In this document: positions 8,542 through 17,062 of the stretch, one piece after another
How the letters are laid out: each line of letters opens with the position of its first letter
Numbering within the stretch: position 1 is the stretch's first letter
Assembly: GCA_963737545.1 (NCBI GenBank)
Contig: CAVTTH010000003.1
Span: 1,426,001 to 1,490,000, forward strand
Length of the DNA stretch: 64,000 nucleotides
Direction: 5' to 3'
DNA from: CAVTTH01 sp963737545
GTDB lineage: Bacteria > Verrucomicrobiota > Verrucomicrobiia > Chthoniobacterales > UBA10450
Notes under the pieces: generated by a model
What the model was told of the DNA's origin: nothing
The model's input: only the letters and a program-made list of their open reading frames with translations
Database searches by the model: none
Made by a program: the position numbers and the translations under genes

Positions 8542-8943
8542 TCACCATTTTCGCCCTGAATGAGGCGTGCTGGACATTTCCCTCATTTTTTTCCTGACAA
8601 AACCAACCACGACAGGTTTGAGCAATGTCGTCGCCAGCTTCAACGCGCCGAGTGCGATGCTGGCGCCGAGAACTCCTTCCTGCTGCCTTTTTCCTTTGCT
8701 CCGGCCTCGCGTATTCACCCGAATCTCCTTGGTCCTGGCCGGCATGACCGCGAGGGCAACGCCGATTACGACCGCCGCGGCGATCCAAATCACGGTCTGC
8801 CGCTGAAATGACTGGCGGATCTTGAGCGGGAAATCGAGCTCATAACGGAGCCCGCTGATATCGCGTGCCAGCAAATCGCGTGAGTGCCCGATCTCTTTCC
8901 TGAGTTCGTTCAACGACTTGTCTTGTCCAGATTCTTCAGCCAT
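8542..8943 (-). CDS. Small membrane protein of a yqjD/yqjE-like operon
   Basis: The 133-residue protein has a charged N-terminal half with a predicted coiled or helical stretch, one membrane segment (VIWIAAAVVIGVALAVM, about residues 50-66), a basic linker and a second moderately hydrophobic helix (about 92-113). I do not recognise a named family with certainty; position and layout suggest the third, YqjK-like or DUF3618-like, member of the group. It overlaps the upstream gene by 34 bases, so translation is probably coupled. Confidence 0.65.
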   Translation of the reverse strand: MAEESGQDKSLNELRKEIGHSRDLLARDISGLRYELDFPLKIRQSFQRQTVIWIAAAVVIGVALAVMPARTKEIRVNTRGRSKGKRQQEGVLGASIALGALKLATTLLKPVVVGFVRKKMREMSSTPHSGRKW

Positions 8944-9332
8944 TCACGATCCTTCTTTAGTTCAGCCACACTCTCGCGAAACACCGGCTTTGCGATCCGG
9001 CTCCGTACGATCAACACACAAATCAACGCGAGCGCGAAATGAAGCACGGCGACCCCGAGCGCGATCCAGATCCAGGAAAGACGCAGCGCATGCGCAACCG
9101 CGACAACGGCGCTGGCCAGCAGGAAGACGTATCCAAACGCGAACAGGATTCCGGCGGCCACGAGGCCTCCCACGAGTACCAACAAATGCACGAGAGCCGC
9201 TTTCGACTCGCTCGCGACGAGACCGATGCGGCTCTCAAAAAAACCGGCGAGGGAATTGACCAGCGCCAGCAGGTTACTTAGCAAACCCGCGTGTCCCGCC
9301 GGATTGCGGACCGGCGCGGAGTGATCATCCAT
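8910..9332 (-). CDS. YqjE/holin-X-like (phage holin superfamily) membrane protein
   Basis: The 140-residue protein has two strongly hydrophobic hairpin helices (about residues 48-72 and 78-108) and charged ends, the layout of the Act_holin/YqjE family. Despite the family name, there are no phage genes around it. In enterobacteria yqjE sits with yqjD and yqjK in an operon of inner-membrane proteins linked to stationary phase, and the same order is seen here. Function is not established. Confidence 0.75.
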   Translation of the reverse strand: MDDHSAPVRNPAGHAGLLSNLLALVNSLAGFFESRIGLVASESKAALVHLLVLVGGLVAAGILFAFGYVFLLASAVVAVAHALRLSWIWIALGVAVLHFALALICVLIVRSRIAKPVFRESVAELKKDREWLKNLDKTSR

Positions 9333-9345
9333 TCAACGAGGGCAG

Positions 9346-9666
9346 TTAGCGCCGGAAAATGAGTCCGAGCACAAACCCAATGCCGAGCGCCGTAAAAACA
9401 GCCTTCGTCGGATTTTCCCGCACGTACTGCTCGCCATCTTCCTGGAAGGTGCGCGCGCGATCCCTCGCTTCGCCCCAGGCCTGCTCGGCTTTGCCGCGGG
9501 CATCTTCCCAGGCTTGCCCTGCCTTGTCGCGATATTCTCCAGCCATTGCGCCGGCGGCGGACTTCAAATCTTCCGCTGCCTTGCGCGCGTGGGTTTTACT
9601 GCTTTCCAGTTTTTCCTGAGCGTCCGCCGAAACAGACCCTCCCGTATTTTTGTTTTCTTCAGCCAT
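9346..9666 (-). CDS. YqjD/ElaB-like (DUF883) membrane-anchored protein
   Basis: The 106-residue protein has a long charged, Ala/Lys/Glu-rich helical region with repeats of the type DKAGQAWEDARGKAEQAWGEA, and ends in a single C-terminal anchor (AVFTALGIGFVLGLIFRR) preceded by VRENPTKA. This is the hallmark of the ElaB/YqjD/DUF883 family. Known members are inner-membrane tail-anchored proteins that can bind ribosomes in stationary phase; that role is only inferred here. It is the first gene of the three-gene operon. Confidence 0.82.
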   Translation of the reverse strand: MAEENKNTGGSVSADAQEKLESSKTHARKAAEDLKSAAGAMAGEYRDKAGQAWEDARGKAEQAWGEARDRARTFQEDGEQYVRENPTKAVFTALGIGFVLGLIFRR

Positions 9667-9821
9667 GATTATTTTTTCCTTTGAGTTTCTCTGCTCAATT
9701 ATCCTCCACCTGCGGTTTTCGGCAACAGCGTGGTAAATTTATCTGCCTTCGAAATCCGCTCTTCGGTCGCGCCTATATTTGTGTTTCCCCGGCGATTGCG
9801 CCCAACACCGGCGCGGTCATT

Positions 9822-10040
9822 CTATTTTTCCCGAAAGATGATTCGCGCCTTGGTCAAATCGTACGGTGAAAGCTCCACTTCCACTTTGTCGCCGGGCACG
9901 ATGCGAATAAAATGTTTGCGCATCTTCCCGGAGATATGGGCCAGAACATTTCGCTCGCCCGGCAATGCCACGCGAAACATCGTGCCGGGAAGGACCTGAG
10001 TCACTGTCCCTTCGGTCACGATCTGTTCTTCCTTCGGCAT
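9822..10040 (-). CDS. infA: Translation initiation factor IF-1
   Basis: IF-1 binds the ribosomal A site during initiation. The 72-residue S1/OB-fold protein reads MPKEEQIVTEGTV ... FRVALPGE ... VLAHISGKMRKHFIRIVPGDKVEVELSPYDLTKARI, typical along its whole length. The ATG at 10040 was chosen because the longer frame adds eleven unrelated residues, and IF-1 is nearly always 72 residues. Confidence 0.97.
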   Translation of the reverse strand: MPKEEQIVTEGTVTQVLPGTMFRVALPGERNVLAHISGKMRKHFIRIVPGDKVEVELSPYDLTKARIIFREK

Positions 10041-10128
10041 CGGCCAACATGCGGTACATGCCGTAATTTTCAACCGCTGAGTGTCTTAATGGCGCGCTTC
10101 CGCGGCCACGAGGTCTCACTCATTGCCA

Positions 10129-12006
10129 TTAATCAGAGGAAATGTCCTTCAGCGAAATATCATGGAAATATTCGCGGAGCTCGCGGCGTTTCCACCATGC
10201 GCCGGTTTCGCGACGCTCGGCCAGCGTCGTGAAGTGATAATCGTAATAGCTGCCGCGCACGTACTGCGGCGGCGCGTTCGGAAATGGATTGTGTTCGAAC
10301 AAGCGCCCAACCTCCGGACTACTGCGCAACAGTTGCACGGCTAGGCGAATGATCCACGGATTGTGCCGCGGCGTTCCGAGCGCGGCGAACCACATCTGCC
10401 AGTCGAGCCGCGGCTGGTGCGGTGCACACCAACCGGGCGCGCGCATGACGTCGCCCGGCTTCCATTTGAATTCGTACGGCACCCAATCAATGCCGTCCGC
10501 GCTTCCTTCAATCACGATTTCGCGGCGCTCTTTCGTCATGACGCGAAAGAGCCCGTAGCCGTTGACCATGCGAAATGGTTCGAGACGGGTGTAAATCGCC
10601 GCAATCGCGCGCGGCCATTGCGCGTCAGGTTCTAGCGCCGAGACCAACAGCATCGCATTGACTGGCAGTGTGACAACGAGCACCAATACTGCAGCCCAGT
10701 TAAGTCTGTAGCGGCGGTCTCTGACCGTCGCGACACGGCGCTCGGAGAGCGCCGCTGCTTTTCGCCGCACGAGCTGCGTATCGTCCAGAAGTAGAAAACA
10801 GAGCGCGATCGTGAGCAGATTGAAGAAGCAATAGTTGCCGGTGATGGCGATGGCGATTTGCAGGAAAACGAACAAAATCGCTGCAATCATTCGCGGACGC
10901 CGCGGCGCCCAGATGAAAAATGGGACAATGATTTCGACCGCGAGGCAAAACGCGACGGAAAAATGTTTGAACCATTCCGGGCCGTGATCAGCCCACCAGC
11001 CGAACACCGTCGGCAATGGCTGCGTCCAATAATGGTAATCAAGTGCGGTCAGGTTCCACCACGAGTCGTCGCCACTGGTTAGCTTCACTACACCGGACAT
11101 GAACATTAATTTGAAGAGGAGAAACTTGAGCAAAAACAAACCGACGCGAGAAAGCGGCGCTTCACGCTTCGCGCTCATTCGCCACGTGCGCGGCGCGAAG
11201 AATATCGCGAGAAAGCCAGTCTCAATGAGCAAAATGTCCCACTGAAAACTGAGAAAGGTTTGGCCTGCGATCGTAAGCGAGAGGTAGAAGACGAAAAGCG
11301 CGATCAGACAAAGGAGCGGAAGAACCCCCGCGACCAAGAGCGCGGAAACGATCGCTCCAGCGCCGCAAAGGAAATGCAAGAAGGCGTTGCTGGAGTTGAG
11401 CCAGCAAAGCGTCGGCAGGACAAGAAACCCGCGGGTGCCGACTTGCTCCCTGGCCACCGGGAGGAACTCGCGAACCGGCAAGATTCCATTCGCACCGACG
11501 AGGCCATCGATCTGAACCCAAAGCGAAATGAAGGCGATGAAGTAGATCACACCGAGCGCGCGAAGAAAGAGCCGTCGGGCGGCGAAATAGGTCGGCCGCC
11601 GAACATCTTCGCCCCAGAGCACTCGCGTCACCCGTGACGTGAATTCGCGATGCCGCGCGATAAATGAATAGCCGGTCTCGGAAATCGCAGCGAAGCCCGG
11701 GACGCGATCATAGCACCACGTCAGCCACCGGTGACAGCGATTGTAGCCTAACGAACGATAAACAGCTTCGGCGGCGCGGAAAACCTGCCCGTCAGCTTCA
11801 ATGAAACGAACTGCATCCTGGAATTCGTTTCGTGGAACTTCCGGAAATTTTTCGGCCGCTGTTTGGTATGGTTCGTAGTCGACCTTGCCTCCGGTGATCT
11901 CGCGCCAGCGTTCGATCCATCGCCGGCAAAAATGGCAGTCGCCATCCCAGACCATAAGCGGCCTGGGAGGAGGAGAGGCCACTCGCGGACGCGAACTTGC
12001 TTTCAT
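10129..12006 (-). CDS. DCC-domain / lipase-maturation-factor-like membrane protein
   Basis: The 625-residue protein begins with a DCC (DUF393) thiol-redox-like domain (DGDCHFCRRWI near residue 25). This is followed by a multi-pass membrane region resembling lipase maturation factor 1 (ETGFLAIFFAPRTW, WWNLTALDYHYWTQPLP, PFFIWAPRR) and a soluble C-terminal part (PYEFKWKPGD, PRLDWQMWFAALG). In animals LMF1 helps lipases fold; the bacterial role is unknown. The ATG at 12006 was chosen because the longer frame starts inside a palindromic repeat. A repeat copy inside the gene (10707-10758) adds RRVATVRDRRYRL-type residues between two membrane segments. A paralogue without the DCC domain lies at 61871. 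Confidence 0.8.
   Translation of the reverse strand: MKASSRPRVASPPPRPLMVWDGDCHFCRRWIERWREITGGKVDYEPYQTAAEKFPEVPRNEFQDAVRFIEADGQVFRAAEAVYRSLGYNRCHRWLTWCYDRVPGFAAISETGYSFIARHREFTSRVTRVLWGEDVRRPTYFAARRLFLRALGVIYFIAFISLWVQIDGLVGANGILPVREFLPVAREQVGTRGFLVLPTLCWLNSSNAFLHFLCGAGAIVSALLVAGVLPLLCLIALFVFYLSLTIAGQTFLSFQWDILLIETGFLAIFFAPRTWRMSAKREAPLSRVGLFLLKFLLFKLMFMSGVVKLTSGDDSWWNLTALDYHYWTQPLPTVFGWWADHGPEWFKHFSVAFCLAVEIIVPFFIWAPRRPRMIAAILFVFLQIAIAITGNYCFFNLLTIALCFLLLDDTQLVRRKAAALSERRVATVRDRRYRLNWAAVLVLVVTLPVNAMLLVSALEPDAQWPRAIAAIYTRLEPFRMVNGYGLFRVMTKERREIVIEGSADGIDWVPYEFKWKPGDVMRAPGWCAPHQPRLDWQMWFAALGTPRHNPWIIRLAVQLLRSSPEVGRLFEHNPFPNAPPQYVRGSYYDYHFTTLAERRETGAWWKRRELREYFHDISLKDISSD
10707..10758. repeat. 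GTAGCGGCGGTC palindromic repeat inside a coding sequence
   Basis: The element tgtagcggcggtctctgaccgtc ... ggcgctcggagagcgccgctgc matches the intergenic family (12018, 15498, 35069, 58840) but lies in frame in the lipase-maturation-factor-like gene. On the minus strand it encodes a basic loop. Confidence 0.7.
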
Positions 12007-12017
12007 GGGTCTGGTTT

Positions 12018-12090
12018 CTGTAGCGGCGGTCTCTGACCGTCGCAATAAGTTCTAGTGTAAGATTACGGCGGTCAGAGACCGCCGCTACAA
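12018..12090. repeat. GTAGCGGCGGTC...GACCGCCGCTACAA inverted repeat
   Basis: The arms ctgtagcggcggtctctgaccgtc and cggtcagagaccgccgctacaa are almost perfect reverse complements around a 25-base loop. The element spans the gap between xthA and the downstream gene and supplies the xthA stop TAG (12085-12087). It may fold as a terminator-like hairpin. Confidence 0.8.
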
Positions 12091-12855
12091 ATTGAACTCC
12101 GCCCAGACTGGGGCGTGATCGGACGGGTCCTTTCCTTTCCGCATGTCGCGATCGATCCCGGCGTCCGCGCAATGCGCGGCCAGCGAAACGTTTGCCAGGA
12201 TCGCATCGATGCGCAGTCCACGATTTTTAGGAAACGCGAGCATCCGGTAATCCCACCAGCTGAAAAGTCCCGCTTCCGGATGATGCAGACGAAGGGTGTC
12301 TTTCAGTCCGAAGTCGCACAGTCGTTGAAAAGCAGCGCGCTCACCCTCCGAGCACATGATGGCTCCGCGCCATAAGACAGGGTCATGCACATCCTCATCG
12401 CGAGGCGCGATGTTGAAATCGCCACAGATCGCCAGTTTCCCCGCGTTGTCTTCGGCCTTCTCCAGACACGCGCGCAGCCGCCCGTACCATTGAATCTTGT
12501 AATCGTACGCGGGCGAACCAACCGCCTGTCCGTTCGGCGCGTAAACAGAGAAAACGCGGACATCGCGGATCGTCGCCGCGATCACACGCGCATGATCATC
12601 CGCCACTTCATCGCACAACGCCGCGCGCACATCGCGTGGCTCGGTCTTCGAAAGAATGGCAACGCCGTTGTAAGATTTCTGGCCGTGGTATGCGCAATAA
12701 TATCCGGCGGCGCGCAGTGCCAGCTCGGGAAATTGTTCATCGGTGCATTTCGTTTCCTGAAGGCAGACCACATCGGGGCTCGTCGCCACCAGCCATTCGA
12801 GCAAACGATCCATTCGTTTGCGAAGAGAGTTGATGTTCCAGGAGGCAATTTTCAT
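12085..12855 (-). CDS. xthA: Exodeoxyribonuclease III (AP endonuclease)
   Basis: The enzyme cleaves at abasic sites and trims 3' ends in base-excision repair, using Mg2+. The 256-residue protein shows Asn7 in SWNINSLR, Glu34 in LQETKC, the YNGVAILSK motif, GDFNIAP, the late WWDYR and RIDAILAN segment and the catalytic SDHAPVWAEF His. The length is normal. The last codons run into a palindromic repeat that provides the stop. Confidence 0.95.
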   Translation of the reverse strand: MKIASWNINSLRKRMDRLLEWLVATSPDVVCLQETKCTDEQFPELALRAAGYYCAYHGQKSYNGVAILSKTEPRDVRAALCDEVADDHARVIAATIRDVRVFSVYAPNGQAVGSPAYDYKIQWYGRLRACLEKAEDNAGKLAICGDFNIAPRDEDVHDPVLWRGAIMCSEGERAAFQRLCDFGLKDTLRLHHPEAGLFSWWDYRMLAFPKNRGLRIDAILANVSLAAHCADAGIDRDMRKGKDPSDHAPVWAEFNL

Positions 12856-12856
12856 G

Positions 12857-12961
12857 CTGTCATTCTGAGCGAAGCGAAGAACCTCCCACCTGCTATTACA
12901 TCACGCAGGAAAAGGAACGCTTCGATCAAATGTGAGGTCCCTCGCATTCGCTCGGGATGAC
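12857..12961. repeat. GTCATTCTGAGC...GCTCGGGATGAC inverted repeat
   Basis: This is the same family as 5993-6085. It fills the space between xthA and the next gene. No gene was seen within it. Confidence 0.6.
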
Positions 12962-13001
12962 GAGCCTGTTTCGTGGTCGCGCGCAATGTCGCCGCGCCGC
13001 T

Positions 13002-14378
13002 TCACAATTCGATTTCCACTCCAGGCGTCGGCACAATCACTTCCGAGTCTGGCAACTGAGCGGCGAGCGTGGCCCGGGTCCATTCGACTGCAGGTGGGTC
13101 GCCGTGGACCAGAACAATCTTTTTCGGTGCCAGTTTGTTCACGTAATCGATGATCGATTCGCGCGACGCATGGGCGCTGAATTGAAAATTCTCGATCCTG
13201 CAACGCAGATGCTGGTCGGGCTCGTCCTCATCCAGCTGAACCGGGTCGCCTTCTGTCGCTGCCCTCAAAATTCCGGCCGGCGACACCGGGTCCGCGTAAC
13301 CGACAAAGAAAATCGAATGCTGAGGATCTTCGAGGACGCGGCGCGCGAAAATATTGGAAAGCGTTTTCGGCGTCATCATTCCACTGGAGAGAGCATAGAT
13401 CCGTCCTGGCCGTGCCGGCGCGTCCTGGATCGTTTGTCCATTCAGAACGAACGGCGCGACCTCCTCCAGAAGTTGCAGGCGTGGGAGCTGCCGGCGGCTG
13501 CTGGCCGCGTGCCGATCGTAAATCTGGGTCATCTTCGAGCTCAGGCCGCCGATGTAGATCGGAAACTGTCCGAGCAATTTGTCGCGCCGAAGTCGATAAA
13601 TCATGGCGAGTGTCTCCTGAGTCTTGCCCAGCGCGAAGACCGGCATCAGAATGCAACCGCCGGCGGTGAAAGCGCGATCGATCGCCTCGGCCAGCCGCTC
13701 TTCTTCCGCCGCCCGCGAAAAGTTTTCCGGCAACGGCGTGTTGCCATGAGTGCTCTCGATGATCAGAACATCGACGCCATTCTCGGGAAAGACGGCGCGT
13801 TGCATGATCGTTTGATCGTCGAAATGGACATCGCCCGAATAGAAAATGGTGCGTCCTTCGGCGCGGAGAAGTATGCCGGTGGCCCCGAGCACATGCCCGG
13901 CATCGACGAATTCAAAAGTAATCTCACGCGAATTGCCGGTCGAAACGCGCTCGCCGGTGAGGTCATAAGTTTGGCGGAGCGCGCAATTGTGCCAGCGATT
14001 GGTCGCACGATCCGTTTCGCGGTGCGTGAACAGCGGGTAGATGGTGGCGTTGCGTTCGGTCCGTTGCCGCGTCATCACATTGACCGAATTGTGCAAAAGG
14101 GTGTCGCCGATTTCTGCCGTTGGCGCGGTCATGAAAACCGGAGCGTCGGGGTGCCTCCGCATCAAGACGGGCAACGTGCCGATGTGATCTTGATGGGCGT
14201 GTGAAATCAGGATCGCGTCAACCGGTCGATTGGCGAGGCATTTGAAATTCGGGAGCGCTTCCTCGCCCTGATTTTTCGGGTGCATCCCGGAATCGAGGAT
14301 GATGCCGCGGTCGCCAATCTCGAGCAGATACGAGTTGGCGCCGATCTCAATCTGGCGCGTGAGATTGATGAACTTCAA
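13002..14378 (-). CDS. MBL-fold / beta-CASP RNA-processing-type hydrolase
   Basis: The protein of about 458 residues has a metallo-beta-lactamase site (HAHQDH, His60-His65 from the chosen start), then DAGHVLGA, FYSGDVHFDDQTI, the beta-CASP motifs ESTHGN and PVFALGKTQE, and the late FSAHASRE and VLVHGDP His motifs. The family includes RNase J and CPSF73-like exo/endonucleases, so RNA processing is the likely role. No ATG lies near the domain start; TTG at 14378 fits the homology and TTG at 14423 is an alternative. The open frame continues to 14654, but that part overlaps the next gene and looks non-coding. Confidence 0.82.
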   Translation of the reverse strand: MKFINLTRQIEIGANSYLLEIGDRGIILDSGMHPKNQGEEALPNFKCLANRPVDAILISHAHQDHIGTLPVLMRRHPDAPVFMTAPTAEIGDTLLHNSVNVMTRQRTERNATIYPLFTHRETDRATNRWHNCALRQTYDLTGERVSTGNSREITFEFVDAGHVLGATGILLRAEGRTIFYSGDVHFDDQTIMQRAVFPENGVDVLIIESTHGNTPLPENFSRAAEEERLAEAIDRAFTAGGCILMPVFALGKTQETLAMIYRLRRDKLLGQFPIYIGGLSSKMTQIYDRHAASSRRQLPRLQLLEEVAPFVLNGQTIQDAPARPGRIYALSSGMMTPKTLSNIFARRVLEDPQHSIFFVGYADPVSPAGILRAATEGDPVQLDEDEPDQHLRCRIENFQFSAHASRESIIDYVNKLAPKKIVLVHGDPPAVEWTRATLAAQLPDSEVIVPTPGVEIEL

Positions 14379-14521
14379 TGACGGAAAGAGTGCCCATGTG
14401 GTTCGCGTCAGAGCAAGTTCCAAAATGCCGAAGTGGTTGTAACAGCTTTGCGGCGGGCCACCGCAAACAGCACGCGAGCCGCGTGCGCTCCCGGACTTAA
14501 CAACCCTGCGAGTTGAGGTGT

Positions 14522-15488
14522 TTACACCAAATACAGACGGACGAGCGCGGCGATTTGTTCCACGTCTTCGTTCGTAAATTGGCGTTTGGATTTTCGTTTC
14601 TCCGGAGGTTGCAGATCGCGGATTTGAACGAGTTGGTGGTTCTTCCAGACCCACGCGTTCGGGTTGTAGGGGCCGACTTTCCGCGGATCGCTCCAGGTGT
14701 GAATCGAGACGAGCCGGTCCGAAATCGCTGCGGCGATATGCATCGGACCGCTATCGACGCTGACAGTGAAACGCGCGCTGCGAATCAGCCAGATCAACTG
14801 CAGAATGGAAGTTTGATTGAGAAGGCTGACACAGTTCTCTGGCAGTGAGAAGGTGCGCTCGGTGCGTCCGGCCAGCACAACCCGGACGGGCGCGAACGCG
14901 CGACAGAAAGTTTCGATCGCGAAATCAGAAAGCGATTTGCGCCCGCCGCGTGCGAAGGGATGAAGCAGGACATAGGGCGGTACTCTCATCGAAGTGCGGC
15001 ACGTGATCGCCGGTCGGAAGAGGAAAATTGAGCGGCCGCTCAATTTCCGCCCCGAAGCTTTGCGCCAGCTTTAGGTACCGCTCCACCGCATGTTCGTGGC
15101 GATCTACTTTCGTGACGTAGTGGTAAAACAAACGCGCGCCTTCGCGGGCGTCGCTCATCCCGTAAAATTCGCGCGCCTGACTAATCCGTCCGATCAACGC
15201 GCTGCGCAGCAATCCCTGGAAATCAAGCGCGGCGTCGGGTCGCAACTCCCTGGTTTTTCGCAGCCACGGCACCAAACTTCCCGGCATTCCGAATCCGCCG
15301 AGTTGGCCGCGTGGAAAAATATGGACGTGGTCGATGCTTTTGTTCCCGCGCAAAACTGGCGCCCACTCCGGGTTGACGACCCAGGTAATCTCAGCGTTGG
15401 GATTCGCCTGACGAATCGATGCGACCGCCGGCAGCGTGTGCACGATGTCGCCGAGTGAGCTCGGTTTGATGATCAGGATCGATTTCAA
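14522..15488 (-). pseudogene. Glycosyltransferase family 9 (heptosyltransferase-like), one +1 frameshift
   Basis: Two frames together give a glycosyltransferase of about 320 residues that would transfer heptose or a similar sugar to lipopolysaccharide core. The N-terminal half starts ILIIKPSSLGDIVHTLPAV and includes LDFQGLLRSALI. The C-terminal half has VLLHPFARGGRKS, VVLAGR and the family motif VSVDSGPMHIAAA. The break is at a GGG/CCC run near 14975-14977; deleting one base joins HFDESTA to YVLLHP. It is likely a sequence error. The start ATG at 15488 is well supported by the family N-terminus. Confidence 0.8.
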
Positions 15489-15497
15489 GTTTACGGA

Positions 15498-15554
15498 CTG
15501 TAGCGGCGGTCTCTGACCGTCGCCAAGTTCGGCGATCAGAGATCGCCGCTACAA
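15498..15554. repeat. GTAGCGGCGGTC...GATCGCCGCTACAA inverted repeat
   Basis: It belongs to the 12018-12090 family, with arms tgtagcggcggtctctgaccgtc and ggcgatcagagatcgccgctaca. It lies between the phosphoesterase and the glycosyltransferase, and its end is one base from the phosphoesterase stop codon. Confidence 0.75.
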
Positions 15555-15555
15555 C

Positions 15556-16279
15556 CTAACGTCCGTAGGCCAGGCGATCGGCCAGACGCTCGGGGAGCCC
15601 GGCCTGGCGAATTTTTTTCTGGGCGGTGGCAACATCGTATTTCACCCGTCGCTGTTCGACGACATTGGTTTCCACATGATAAATGCAGTAGGCCGCGCGC
15701 CAATCTCCGTCGCGCGGCTGACCGACACTGCCGACATTGATGAAATATTTCTTGCCCTCCTCAATCGTGATTTGATCCACCTTCACCCGACTGACACCAT
15801 CTGCGCGGATAAACGCGACCGGGACATGCGTGTGTCCAAAGAAACAGAGAGTGGTGTGCTGATAAGTGAAGCTCGCGACCGCGTCGAGATTGCTCAGGAC
15901 ATAACCCCACTGGCCCGGAGTATCGAGAGTGGCGTGCACGATGGTGAAAGTCGCGGACTTGCCGGGTGAGGCGCAAACCGAGGAGCCAGGCCCGATCCGC
16001 TTTCGTCAGATTTTTGCGTGTCCAATTGATCGCCTGCTCCGCCAGCTCGTTGAAATCACGGGATGACGAATCGAGCGACGCGTGTTCGTCGTGATTGCCG
16101 CGCACGACCGGACATTCCAGGGCGCGGATTCGCTCGACGCATTCATGCGGATTCGCGTTGTAGCCGACGACATCACCGAGGCAAACGAAATGAGTGCACT
16201 CGCGTTCTTTCGCATCGGCCATCGTCGCGTCGAGAGCCTCAAGGTTGGCGTGGATGTCGCTGAGAATCGCGAAGCGCAT
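15556..16279 (-). pseudogene. Calcineurin-like metallophosphoesterase (YfcE/MJ0936-type), one +1 frameshift
   Basis: The N-terminal frame carries the metal-binding motifs SDIHANLEAL, CLGDVVGY and VVRGNHDEHA. The C-terminal frame carries FGHTHVPVA, YFINVGSVGQPRDGDWRAAY and the ending. One extra base in the AAA run at 15947-15949 (TTT on the coding strand) separates them; removing it reads QVRDFTIVHATLDTPGQWGY, giving a normal protein of about 240 residues. The family hydrolyses phosphodiesters or phosphomonoesters with two metals; the substrate is unknown. A sequence error is the simplest explanation. Confidence 0.82.
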
Positions 16280-16303
16280 TTTGTGGAGAGAGTCACGCCC
16301 GCG

Positions 16304-17062
16304 CTAGCGTGGGCTGTCTGGAATCCGCTCATCCTGCGGGATGTTGAGCTGATTCTCCAGAAACTTTAGTCGCGAAATTAATGTCGGCAGCCGTTCGTTC
16401 TCGCCCATCTCATAAAGTTGGTGCAGGCGGTCGTATGCCTCGCGCTCGCGTCCTTCACAATAAGAAAGTTCGTAGGCGGCAAATCTTTTTTCATAGCCGG
16501 GCGCATCCGAGAACTGGGCGGCTTTTTCAAAATACTCGGCCGCGCGTTCGTGATCACGGTATTTCTCTTTGTAGAGCCGGGCGAGCGTTTCGTACAGTTG
16601 CGGTCGATCCGGGTTGTTCTTGATTCCGCGTTCGAGGAAATCTTTGCCGAGCGCGAAGTATTCCCGTTGCGCTTTGATTCGCAAGGCTTCGCGTGGCTGC
16701 GTCCGGTCATTCAAGGCGGCGACACTCGCGTTCCACGCCATGTGCCACGCGGCCATATCCCAGAATAAGATTCCACGCGGCTGCAAAGTTGTGACCTGGC
16801 GAAATAGCAAAAGCACACGGCCCCATTCTGTTCGCTCCCATGCCACGTGCGCCTGAATGAAAAGAACATCGGCGACCAGCGAACGAAATCCACTTAAGGC
16901 CGCCAGAAAACCGGCCTGCCCAATTTGTTCGCGCAAATCGAGACCGAGCTCGACGCCGCGGAGGTACGCTTGTTTGTACTGCGTCGAAAGACTGCGTTCG
17001 ACCGGTAATTTCAATACGCCGAAAATTGCCGCGACCAACAGGACGGTCAGAAAGCGAATCAT
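16304..17062 (-). CDS. Membrane-anchored TPR protein linked to an ABC exporter
   Basis: The 252-residue protein has an N-terminal membrane anchor (MIRFLTVLLVAAIFGVL) and TPR-like helices, clearest at RPQLYETLARLYKEKYRDHERAAEYFEKAA. The ATG at 17062 was preferred to 17089 because it puts the anchor at the N-terminus and overlaps the permease stop by 4 bases, the same coupling used by the genes upstream. It is not a named family to me. Its place suggests that it works with the transporter. Confidence 0.7.
   Translation of the reverse strand: MIRFLTVLLVAAIFGVLKLPVERSLSTQYKQAYLRGVELGLDLREQIGQAGFLAALSGFRSLVADVLFIQAHVAWERTEWGRVLLLFRQVTTLQPRGILFWDMAAWHMAWNASVAALNDRTQPREALRIKAQREYFALGKDFLERGIKNNPDRPQLYETLARLYKEKYRDHERAAEYFEKAAQFSDAPGYEKRFAAYELSYCEGREREAYDRLHQLYEMGENERLPTLISRLKFLENQLNIPQDERIPDSPR

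Noticed and set aside
8910..9332. Prophage suggested by a holin-family protein
   Set aside because: No other phage genes are near, and the gene order matches the chromosomal yqjD/yqjE group.
12957..14204. 415-residue plus-strand open frame opposite the MBL/beta-CASP gene
   Set aside because: A shadow of the minus-strand gene, which has all metal-binding motifs.
14379..14654. N-terminal extension of the MBL-fold protein
   Set aside because: The first 90 or so residues are Arg/Ser-rich without homology and overlap the glycosyltransferase gene.
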